Assembly (NCBI GenBank): GCA_027023115.1
Contig: JALVWZ010000039.1
Location: 1-18,145 of the forward strand
Reading direction: 5' to 3'
Source of the DNA: Thermaceae bacterium
GTDB taxonomy: Bacteria > Deinococcota > Deinococci > Deinococcales > Marinithermaceae
DNA: 18,145 nt
Shown here: positions 12,679-18,145 of the stretch, piece by piece
Layout: each line of letters begins with the position of its first letter
How positions within the stretch are numbered: position 1 is the first letter of the stretch
Program-made: the position numbers and the translations under genes
The notes under the pieces: model-generated
Told to the model about the DNA's origin: nothing
Database searches by the model: none
The model's input: the letters and a program-made list of their open reading frames with translations, nothing else

Positions 12679-13004
12679 CACGTCGGGGCGGCAGTAGACA
12701 CGCGGGCGAAGTGGTTGCCGACGTACGCGGGAAGGAACCGGCACGGAAAAGCAGGTTTCCTGTGCCAGCCCAGGCGCCCCGCCGCCCCGCTCTTCCGGTC
12801 CGGCTGGCTTCGACCATTGTCTTCCCGCCGGCAACCGTCATCATCGCCATCGCTCCCGGCTGAAGGGGCGACGATGAGTTTTACTTGACTCGACGGACGT
12901 CAAGAGCCACCGCGTTCGTGCCTGGCAACTATGAACCCTTTCAAGGAAATAGGAACGGGCTTCTGCGACGCGCTGGCCAGAAAGTGGTCCGCCAGACCTG
13001 TTGT
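12679..13004. other. Noncoding stretch between convergent operons
   Basis: No credible gene is seen in these 326 bp. Open frames here have no start signals or recognisable domains. Small inverted repeats are present: GGCACGGAAA against TTTCCTGTGCC (12740-12766, one bulge) and TTGAC against GTCAA (12885-12903). Neither is followed by a T-run that would make a clear terminator for the minus-strand operon. It does not resemble the heptad element. Confidence 0.55.
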
Positions 13005-13301
13005 TTATTCTTTCGGCGGCGTCGTTCGCACCAGCAGGCGGCGCAGCCTGTAGCCCACCTCGAGGGCGCTGCCGTCGTCAAAGCACAGGCGCACCCACCC
13101 CCGCCGCAGCTCGAAGGAGGTCACGAACCCGTGCAGTTCCGCCGCCATGCCGCCGGCGCCGCCCTGCAGCCAGCGGCTGTGCTTGTCGTGGCGCATATGC
13201 AGCAAGCTGCCATCGGCAAAGAGGAGCTGCGCCTCGCTGCGCCCCTTGCCCAGGCGCAAGCGACTGACGGCCGCGCCGGCGCGCTCGGCCCGGCTGCTCA
13301 C
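13005..13301 (-). CDS. Uncharacterised 98-aa protein with two LxFxDGSxL motifs
   Basis: I do not recognise this protein. It contains two similar strand-turn motifs, LLFADGSLL (26-34) and LCFDDGSAL (72-80), each followed by a short hydrophobic-basic strand. This suggests an internally duplicated beta domain. The C-terminus is basic (RLRRLLVRTTPPKE). The GTG start overlaps the stop of the flavin reductase-like gene by 4 nt (GTGA), making it the last gene of the metallophosphoesterase-holB-ricT operon. The overlap and coding-like composition support it being real, but no function can be given. Confidence 0.65.
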   Translation of the reverse strand: MSSRAERAGAAVSRLRLGKGRSEAQLLFADGSLLHMRHDKHSRWLQGGAGGMAAELHGFVTSFELRRGWVRLCFDDGSALEVGYRLRRLLVRTTPPKE

Positions 13302-13858
13302 CGTTCCTCCAGGTCGAGCACCTCCGGCTCGGGGCGGCCGTAGCGGTAACGACCGTAGTAGAGCAGGCTGGCGGCGCGGGCCGGGTCCAAAGCGCCCGCC
13401 GCGAACGCCTCTTCTTCTTCCCAGAGCCCCCGCAGGCGGCCGACGAAGAGGGTGTGGTCGCCGGTCTGCAACTCGCTCTCCTTCTCCAGTTCGTACGCGG
13501 CGTAAAACCCGCCCAACAGCGGCACCTCGAGCGCCCGCCCGCGAACCACCTCCAGGCCGAAGGCGCTCACCTTGTCAACGTCGCGGCCGCTGACCGAACC
13601 CAGGCGCTGGATCAAAGCGGCCTGCGCGAAGGGGTGAAAGCTGACGCTGAATGCCGCCGCCTCCCGCAATAGCTCGTAGCTGAAGCGCTTGGGGCTCACG
13701 CCCACGCCGAAGAGGGGCGGGTCGAAGGAGAGTCCACCGTGCCAGACGGCGGGCATGAAGTTGTCGCGCCCGGCGCCGCTCACCCCGATGACCACCACCA
13801 CGGCCGGGTAGAAGTGGACGAAGCGCGCCGGCTTGCCGCTTACCTCCAGAAAACGCAT
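13298..13858 (-). CDS. Flavin reductase-like (FMN-binding split barrel) protein
   Basis: A 186-aa protein of the flavoredoxin/flavin reductase-like family. After the start, HFYPAVVVVIGVSGAGRDNFMPAVWHGGLSFDPPLFGVGVSPKRF (15-59) is the classic FMN-binding part. It is followed by AAAFSVSFHPFAQAALIQRLGSVSGRDVDK. Relatives bind FMN and reduce flavins or serve as electron carriers; the partner here is unknown. The ATG at 13858 shares its A with the TAA stop of ricT (TAATG), so translation is coupled; an earlier in-frame start would intrude on ricT. It overlaps the following gene by 4 nt. Confidence 0.87.
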   Translation of the reverse strand: MRFLEVSGKPARFVHFYPAVVVVIGVSGAGRDNFMPAVWHGGLSFDPPLFGVGVSPKRFSYELLREAAAFSVSFHPFAQAALIQRLGSVSGRDVDKVSAFGLEVVRGRALEVPLLGGFYAAYELEKESELQTGDHTLFVGRLRGLWEEEEAFAAGALDPARAASLLYYGRYRYGRPEPEVLDLEER

Positions 13859-14655
13859 TAGCGCTCCTTGGGCCTGAGCTGCTCTTTCGCGACGCTGACC
13901 ACCCCACCGCCCTCGGTGTATAGGTCTACGGTACCGGCCAGCGGGTTCAGCTTGATCACCTTGCCGCAAACGCCGCTCTCGGTGCAGACCTTGGCGTTGC
14001 GCTTGGGCATGTCGGCCAGCAGCTCCTTGTAGTGGGCGTGCTCGTGGGCCAGGCAGCAGAGCAGGCGACCGCAGGGGCCACTAATCTTCTCGGGGCTCAG
14101 CGGCAGTTGCTGGTCGCGGGCCATGCGAATGGTGGCCGGGGCGAACTGCTGCATCCAGGTGCTGCAGCAGCTTTCCAGGCCGCACATCCCCAGCGTGCCC
14201 AGGTAGGCGGTCTGGTCGCGCGGGCCCTTGGCCACGAACTCGACGCGGGCCCCGGCGTGGCGGGCTATCTCGCGCACCACCCCACCCAGGTTCACCCGTT
14301 GCTCGGCGGCGTAGTAGACCACCACGTGGCCGCCGTCGAGGGTGTAATTGCAGCCCAAAATCTTGACCTGCGGCAGCTTCTCACGCAGGCGCGCCTTGAG
14401 CCACCACTTGAGGCTGACTTCTTTCTCGCGGAACTGGCGCACCCGCTCCAGGTCACGTTCGTCGGCGACGCGCACCAATTCGCCGCTCGACTTGGCCTCT
14501 TCCCGCGGGTCGCTGCGCACCTCGCCCAGCTCCAGGCCGCGCGGGGTGCGCACCACCACCTGGCTGCTCACGGGCGGCGGCTCGCCCTTCAGACGCATCG
14601 GGTACAGCTTGGGTTCCCTACCGTGAAACAGGCGAACCCGCACGCATCTCGGCAT
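13858..14655 (-). CDS. ricT: RicT/YaaT homologue (PSP1 C-terminal domain protein)
   Basis: A 265-aa PSP1-domain protein. In Bacillus subtilis RicT (YaaT) forms the Ric complex that carries 4Fe-4S clusters and helps RNase Y mature mRNAs. The PSP1 signature is present: VVVRTPRGLELGEV (33-46), LGCNYTLDGGHVVVYYAAEQRV (100-121), LGMCGLESCCSTWM (155-168) and SGPCGRLLCCLAHEHAHY (192-209). Ten Cys residues are present, clustered at 158, 163, 164, 195, 200, 201, 224 and 230, which would suit a metal or Fe-S site. RicA and RicF are not in view. The ATG at 14655 follows a GAGGAG Shine-Dalgarno inside holB, and the genes overlap by 38 nt. The holB-ricT order is widely conserved. Confidence 0.93.
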   Translation of the reverse strand: MPRCVRVRLFHGREPKLYPMRLKGEPPPVSSQVVVRTPRGLELGEVRSDPREEAKSSGELVRVADERDLERVRQFREKEVSLKWWLKARLREKLPQVKILGCNYTLDGGHVVVYYAAEQRVNLGGVVREIARHAGARVEFVAKGPRDQTAYLGTLGMCGLESCCSTWMQQFAPATIRMARDQQLPLSPEKISGPCGRLLCCLAHEHAHYKELLADMPKRNAKVCTESGVCGKVIKLNPLAGTVDLYTEGGGVVSVAKEQLRPKER

Positions 14656-15499
14656 AAATCCTCCTCATCGCCAAAGCCAGCCGCGTATGGGCCAGCTCGG
14701 CGGAAACATAGGCGCTCAACTCCTCGCGCAGCCGCAACTGCTCGTCCAAAGCGGCGACGAATACCCAGGGGTCGAACTCGCCGGCGGCCAACTGTTCCAG
14801 CCGCCGCGTCGCCGCCAGCAGCTGCGCCGGCTCGGCCAGCGAATCCAGCCATTCGCGGGCCGCGCTCTCGGCTTCGTGCAGGCCGGCCGGGTTGGCCAGG
14901 GCCCGCCGCAGGCGGCCTACCGCACCCTCACTGTACCCGAGGGCGGTCTCGTCGTTGGTCAGACGGCGCAACTCCGCCAGCGGCGCCGGCCCGAAGCCGA
15001 GCACCAGGCTGCGGCTGGCCAGCGTGGGCAGCACCGCTTCGCGCACCGGCGCTATCAGGACGATGTAGCCGTAGCTGGGGGGCTCCTCGAGCAGCTTGAG
15101 GAGGGCGTTGGCCGCCTGCTCGCCAAGCAGGTGGGCCGAGTCGATGACCGCCACCTTGGCCCGGAAGCGGGGCGCGGTCTGCATCCACTCGATCAGGCTG
15201 GGTTCTTCCGCGCCTTCGCGGGGGGCTATCTGCTCGAGTCGGATCTGCGGCCGTCGCGCCAGTTGCCCCGACTTGGTTTTTGTTTGAGGCTTGATTTCCA
15301 GGTAGTCGGGGTGCCCGGCCATACGGCAGGAAGCGCACTCTCCGCAGGGGGGAAAGCCACGCTCGCAGTTGAGGCCGTAGGCGAACCAGCGCGCCACCGC
15401 CCGCCGCCCCACCCCTTCGGGACCAACGAAGAGGAAGCTCTGCGCCGGCCGGGCCGCGAGCAGACGCCGCTGCCGCTCGTGCCCGATTATCTCGATCAA
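14618..15499 (-). CDS. holB: DNA polymerase III delta' subunit
   Basis: A 293-aa clamp-loader subunit that helps load the sliding clamp at primer ends. The AAA+ core shows a degenerate P-loop, GPEGVGRR (26-33), with Arg in place of the catalytic Lys. A zinc-binding set follows, Cys45, Cys52, Cys55 and Cys58 (CGECASC). DSAHLLGEQAANALLKLLEEPP (120-141) and ASRS (161-164) come next. The usual SRC motif reads SRS here. The degenerate P-loop points to delta' rather than DnaX. The TTG start at 15499 has a good Shine-Dalgarno sequence, GGAGG, 6 nt upstream within the end of the metallophosphoesterase gene. That gene ends 3 nt earlier. Confidence 0.92.
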   Translation of the reverse strand: MIEIIGHERQRRLLAARPAQSFLFVGPEGVGRRAVARWFAYGLNCERGFPPCGECASCRMAGHPDYLEIKPQTKTKSGQLARRPQIRLEQIAPREGAEEPSLIEWMQTAPRFRAKVAVIDSAHLLGEQAANALLKLLEEPPSYGYIVLIAPVREAVLPTLASRSLVLGFGPAPLAELRRLTNDETALGYSEGAVGRLRRALANPAGLHEAESAAREWLDSLAEPAQLLAATRRLEQLAAGEFDPWVFVAALDEQLRLREELSAYVSAELAHTRLALAMRRIYAEMRAGSPVSR

Positions 15500-15502
15500 G
15501 CC

Positions 15503-16243
15503 CTACCTCCCCTGGTAGAGGCGCTGGTAGAGCGGCGCCGGAAAGCCGGCCTGCCGCACCCGCTCCTCGACCGCGGCTATGTCGTACTCCACCCGGTAGG
15601 CCGTTACCTCGTCTTCTTCCTCGCGCCAGATGGCGTATCCGGCCAGGGCCACCCCGTCGCGCGGCTGCCCCACCGAGCCGGGGTTGACCAGCGCCCGCGC
15701 CTTGGGACCCAGCTTGAGGCGGCTTTCGGCTTCGGTGAAGGCGCGGTGACGCACCCAGGGGCCGCTGGGGCCGTCGAGGGCGGTAAAAGCACCGGCCAAG
15801 TGGGTGTGGCCGTGGAAGATCCAGCGGGCGCCGGTGCAGGAGAAGGCCTCGCGGGCCACCTCCAGGTCGTCTACGTAGGTGAAGGGGTCGCAGGGGCTGC
15901 CGTGGACCGCCAGCCAGTCGCCCTCGCCAACGCTCCAGGGGAGCGCCGCCAGCCAGGCGCGATTTTCGGGGCTGAGACGCTCCGCCTGCCAGCGAAGGAT
16001 GTCGAAGACGTAACCCTCGCCCTCGAGCACGTCCAGGGTGAGCAGCCAGGCGTCGTGGTTGCCCATCACTCCCAGCGCTCCCAACTCGCGCAGTTTGCTG
16101 ATCACGGCGTCGCCGTCGGGGTAGTAACCCACGGCGTCGCCGAGAAACACTACTCGGTCGTACTCGCGTTCTCCGGCGTGGCGCAGGACCGCCTCGAGAG
16201 CAACGATGTTCCCGTGAACGTCGGAGAGCAACAGGGTCGGCAC
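15503..16243 (-). CDS. Metallophosphoesterase, YfcE/single-domain phosphodiesterase-like
   Basis: A 246-aa calcineurin-like phosphoesterase. Metal-binding motifs are complete: SDVHGN (7-12), FLGDAVGYYPDG (34-44), GNHD (61-64), VHG (113-115) and FHGHTH (143-148). NPGSVGQPRD (187-196) follows. This pattern matches YfcE-like and related phosphodiesterases; the physiological substrate is unknown. The GTG at 16243 is chosen because the domain starts at once (VPTLLLSDVHGN) and because a TATTCT box ends 7 nt upstream. The longer in-frame extension looks non-coding. It heads an operon with holB, ricT and two further genes. Confidence 0.9.
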   Translation of the reverse strand: MPTLLLSDVHGNIVALEAVLRHAGEREYDRVVFLGDAVGYYPDGDAVISKLRELGALGVMGNHDAWLLTLDVLEGEGYVFDILRWQAERLSPENRAWLAALPWSVGEGDWLAVHGSPCDPFTYVDDLEVAREAFSCTGARWIFHGHTHLAGAFTALDGPSGPWVRHRAFTEAESRLKLGPKARALVNPGSVGQPRDGVALAGYAIWREEEDEVTAYRVEYDIAAVEERVRQAGFPAPLYQRLYQGR

Positions 16244-16250
16244 GTATAGA

Positions 16251-16256
16251 AGAATA
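16251..16256 (-). promoter_or_regulatory. Putative -10 box (TATTCT) of the metallophosphoesterase-holB-ricT operon
   Basis: TATTCT reads on the minus strand 7 nt before the GTG at 16243. The spacer lacks a Shine-Dalgarno sequence, so a leaderless mRNA is inferred. No strong -35 box is seen. Confidence 0.5.
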
Positions 16257-16289
16257 GCACGGGCGCGAAAGAAAACCCGAAACCAGGTC

Positions 16290-16694
16290 TCAGCCAACGA
16301 CCCCGTTAAGGTACTCCATGTCGGCGGCTACCTGCTCGCGGGTGTACTCGAGCACCGGCCGCAATTCGGCCGGAAAGTAGCCGGCGAAGGCCTCCAGACA
16401 GGCCCCCACCTCCTCCTCCAGAAAACGCCGCTCCCAGAGACGGCGGCTGCGCCCACCCCGCAGGCTGGAATGGGCCAGCTGTTCCAGCTTGCGCACGAAG
16501 CACTCGCGCGGCCTGCCGCCGCGAGCGGCGCAGGGGAGGCTTTCGTGACCGGGGCAGCGCGCCAGCGCCTGCTCGAAGGGCGCCGCCAGCTCGGCCAGCC
16601 CCAGCAAGGCCACCCCCAGCACCCCGCCGTGCAAAGCGGCCAGTCGCTGGAAACGCGCGTTGCGCGCGTGTCGCTGATGACCTGCCTTTTCCAC
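16290..16694 (-). CDS. Uncharacterised 134-aa protein with a Cys/His cluster
   Basis: I do not recognise this protein. A basic start (KAGHQRHARNARFQRLAAL) leads into a hydrophobic stretch (HGGVLGVALLGLAELAAPF). A central CPGHESLPC followed by GGRPREC could bind metal. The C-terminal half is helical and charged (RRLWERRFLEEEVGACLEAF, LRPVLEYTREQVAADMEYL). The start is uncertain. GTG 16694 has TATGCT 7 nt upstream, as at other leaderless genes here; ATG 16706, four codons earlier, overlaps that hexamer. The frame is open further upstream but that part does not look coding. It ends 46 bp before the next gene's start, so the two are probably separate transcripts. Confidence 0.6.
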   Translation of the reverse strand: MEKAGHQRHARNARFQRLAALHGGVLGVALLGLAELAAPFEQALARCPGHESLPCAARGGRPRECFVRKLEQLAHSSLRGGRSRRLWERRFLEEEVGACLEAFAGYFPAELRPVLEYTREQVAADMEYLNGVVG

Positions 16695-16701
16695 CTTCTC
16701 G

Positions 16702-16707
16702 AGCATA
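16702..16707 (-). promoter_or_regulatory. Putative -10 box (TATGCT)
   Basis: TATGCT on the minus strand ends 7 nt before GTG 16694 and contains the alternative ATG at 16706. The spacing equals that of the other proposed leaderless promoters. Confidence 0.35.
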
Positions 16708-16812
16708 CCCAAAGCCCCGCGGGACAAAAGTTGTGGCAACCGATCAGAAATAACCGCTGGCGAAGCCGGGCCTGCGGAGCTCTCCAAGAACGCGCTTCGG
16801 CACGACGATTTA

Positions 16813-16833
16813 CCCGCGACCAAAGGCCGCGGG
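16813..16833. terminator. Hairpin after the DUF1641 gene
   Basis: CCCGCGACC and GGCCGCGGG form a nine-pair stem (one G-T on the transcript) around a 3-nt loop. It lies 24 bp beyond the DUF1641 stop on the minus strand. The following sequence is only TAAAT, so it is a weak intrinsic terminator at best. Confidence 0.4.
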
Positions 16834-16857
16834 CAGGAGGAAGGTTGGTCAAAACGG

Positions 16858-17457
16858 CTACTTTTTCATCATCTTGTCCATGATTTCCTGCATGGTCTCC
16901 ATCTCGCCCTTGAGGTGCTTCATCATCCGCGGCAGCACCCGCAGCAGCTGGAAGAGGATCCCCAAAGCCTGCTGGATCTCGGGGTCGTTGAGCTGCCCCA
17001 AGAGGCCCACCATCCCCACCCGCGGCGGGTTCTTGATGGTCTCCTCGGAAAAGGTCTCGCTCATCGCCTTGGTGCCGGCCTCAATCATCATGCCCATTGC
17101 CGTCGGGTCGATGCCGGCTAAGACGTCCACCAGGTTGCCCAGGTGGGAGAGCAGGCGCAGGTTCTTGGGCTCGAAGAGCAGGCTGAGGTTGCTCATCAGC
17201 GTTTCCGAGGCGTCGCCGGCGAGGGTGATCACTCCGCTCTTGTCCAGCTTTTCCAGAGCCTCGGCGGTGCGCTCGAGGGCGTCGGCCTGCTCCACGAAAC
17301 GGTCGAGGATCGAAAGCAGGCGAAGGTTCTTGGGCTCCATGAGCAGGCTGAGGTTCTCGACCACCGTCGGCCCCAGCTTGATATCGCCCAAGAAACCGAT
17401 GCCGCTGTCGTCGAGGATGCGCTCAATGCGCTCCAGTCTTTCTTCTACGGTCGGCAT
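16858..17457 (-). CDS. DUF1641 protein (YjlC-like)
   Basis: A 199-aa, mostly helical protein. DUF1641 proteins are typically encoded beside NADH or sulfide:quinone flavoproteins, as YjlC beside YjlD in Bacillus, and the same pairing is seen here. It contains an internal repeat: NLSLLMEPKNLRLLS (35-49) and NLSLLFEPKNLRLLS (90-104), 55 residues apart. The DUF1641 core GMVGLLGQLNDPEIQQALGILFQLL (148-172) is near the C-terminus, which ends in a Met/Lys-rich helix. ATG 17457 is chosen for GAGGAGG 6 nt upstream; the GTG at 17463 would overlap that site. The site itself overlaps the stop of the flavoprotein gene. A role as a partner or regulator of the dehydrogenase is inferred. Confidence 0.87.
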   Translation of the reverse strand: MPTVEERLERIERILDDSGIGFLGDIKLGPTVVENLSLLMEPKNLRLLSILDRFVEQADALERTAEALEKLDKSGVITLAGDASETLMSNLSLLFEPKNLRLLSHLGNLVDVLAGIDPTAMGMMIEAGTKAMSETFSEETIKNPPRVGMVGLLGQLNDPEIQQALGILFQLLRVLPRMMKHLKGEMETMQEIMDKMMKK

Positions 17458-17467
17458 GGTCACCTCC

Positions 17468-18145
17468 TCAGAACATGGTGGCGAAGAACATCGATTCGAA
17501 GAGCATCTTGGCGATCCGCACCGAGCGCCCCTGAGCCATCACGCCGCAGGAAGGCATGCCCTTGCCGTAGAGCATGTCGGTAAAGTCGCACTGCGGCAGG
17601 ATGGCGTCGTCGCCAAAGTCCATGATGCACATCGCCACCGCGTTGAAGGGCTCGCCGATGTAAGAGCCGCGCAGCTCGGCGGCGATTACGCCGGCAATGT
17701 ACTCGCCCTGGTAGTGAACCACCACGCCTGCCGGCGGCAGGTTGAGCGCCGGGTTGACGGTGTCGCCGATTACGAAGACGTTGTCGTAGCGGGTCGACTT
17801 GAAGGTGTAGGGGCTTACCTCGGGAAAGCCATTGGGCCCCGCCAGCGGCGACTCGCGCACCACCCGGTTGGGGGCGAAGGGGGGCACCAGAATTAGGCGG
17901 TCGTACTCCAGGGTGCGGCCGTCCTTGGCCTTGACCACGCCGTTACCGCCCTCGGCCAGCTCGAACCCGCCGTGGTAGGCGATGCCCTTGCGCTCGAGAA
18001 TCTTGGAGATGGCGTGCGAGATTACCGGGCCCATGCCGATAAGCGGGGCCGGGTTTAGGTGGAACACCTGGATGTCCGACTTAGCACGCAGGCCCGTGAC
18101 GGTCAGCGAGAAGTCGAGCATGCCGGCCACCTCGAAGGGGGCGGG
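17468..18145 (-). CDS. Sulfide:quinone oxidoreductase/NDH-2-type flavoprotein, C-terminal part (partial)
   Basis: The gene runs past the window edge, and only the last 225 codons are visible. It belongs to the FAD-dependent pyridine-nucleotide-disulfide family that feeds electrons to quinones at the membrane. The frame at the edge reads PAPFEVAGMLDF, a typical post-NAD-fold motif. YDRLILVPPFAPN and the second FAD motif NVFVIGDTV follow, then PAGVVVHYQGEYIAGVIAAEL. The C-terminus, RIAKMLFESMFFATMF, could be an amphipathic membrane anchor. Cys residues occur in MCIMDFGDDAILPQC and PSCGVM. Whether the redox Cys of true sulfide:quinone reductases are present cannot be decided without the N-terminal half. 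It is followed by DUF1641 in the same operon. Confidence 0.82.
   Translation of the reverse strand, partial: PAPFEVAGMLDFSLTVTGLRAKSDIQVFHLNPAPLIGMGPVISHAISKILERKGIAYHGGFELAEGGNGVVKAKDGRTLEYDRLILVPPFAPNRVVRESPLAGPNGFPEVSPYTFKSTRYDNVFVIGDTVNPALNLPPAGVVVHYQGEYIAGVIAAELRGSYIGEPFNAVAMCIMDFGDDAILPQCDFTDMLYGKGMPSCGVMAQGRSVRIAKMLFESMFFATMF

Noticed and set aside
12438..12863. 141-codon frame spanning the permease end and the terminator
   Set aside because: It crosses the strong intrinsic terminator and most of it is antiframe to the permease gene.
14687..16249. 520-codon + strand frame opposite holB and the metallophosphoesterase
   Set aside because: Composition is a shadow of two well-supported minus-strand genes, and no domain is visible.
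16244..16297. Extended N-terminus of the metallophosphoesterase
   Set aside because: The catalytic domain begins at GTG 16243, and the longer version would run through the proposed promoter and overlap the end of the neighbouring gene.
17461..17463. GTG start for the DUF1641 gene
   Set aside because: It overlaps the Shine-Dalgarno sequence GAGGAGG that serves ATG 17457.
1..18145. tRNA, rRNA, integrase, transposase or toxin-antitoxin genes
   Set aside because: Reading both strands found no cloverleaf, rRNA segment or recognisable mobile-element or toxin protein.

Overview
The window is GC-rich, densely coding bacterial chromosome, most consistent with a thermophile of the Deinococcus-Thermus group (Thermales, such as Thermus, Oceanithermus or Marinithermus). 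This is inference, from three observations. The protein set is Thermus-like: MutS2, a GidA-related FAD protein, a CoA-binding_2 protein and MenG. Protein composition is rich in Ala, Leu, Arg, Glu and Gly. Many genes have a TANNNT -10 box only 6-7 nt before the start codon and no Shine-Dalgarno sequence, as expected for leaderless mRNAs. No rRNA, tRNA, CRISPR array, insertion sequence or phage gene was seen.

Layout. 1-2097: the last codons of an unknown gene, an FtsX-family ABC permease (+), and a convergent Wzz-type protein (-) whose 3' ends overlap. 2171-4438: mutS2 (+), divergent from wzz. 4439-5141: noncoding repeat element, copy 1. 5142-6915: a four-gene + strand cassette (YhhQ-type transporter, CoA-binding protein, cupin, lipoprotein). 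6916-7672: repeat element copy 2, in inverted orientation. 7673-9608: a minus-strand operon menG, unknown 181-aa protein, GidA-related FAD protein, joined by ATGA overlaps. 9819-12636: two permeases of a BMP/nucleoside-type ABC importer (+), ending in a clear intrinsic terminator. 12679-13004: noncoding. 13005-16243: minus-strand operon metallophosphoesterase, holB, ricT, flavin reductase-like, 98-aa protein. 16290-16694: unknown small protein. 16858-18145: a sulfide:quinone/NADH dehydrogenase-type flavoprotein (cut by the window edge) followed by a DUF1641 protein.

The most unusual structure is the pair of roughly 0.5-0.6 kb noncoding elements at about 4537-5123 and 6996-7569. They are collinear, inverted copies of each other and flank the cassette at 5142-6915. 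Each is a mosaic of degenerate 7-bp arrays (family CGTRGNN), G/C-rich hairpins, and a core that is identical over 48 bp between copies. Their ends carry inverted heptad arrays, so each copy has MITE-like terminal inverted repeats. Reading frames crossing them look like paralogous hypothetical proteins but conservation is at nucleotide level.

Most gene functions are household: mismatch or recombination control (mutS2), replication clamp loading (holB), menaquinone synthesis (menG), respiratory electron input (the SQR/NDH-2-like protein with DUF1641), and nucleoside-type import.
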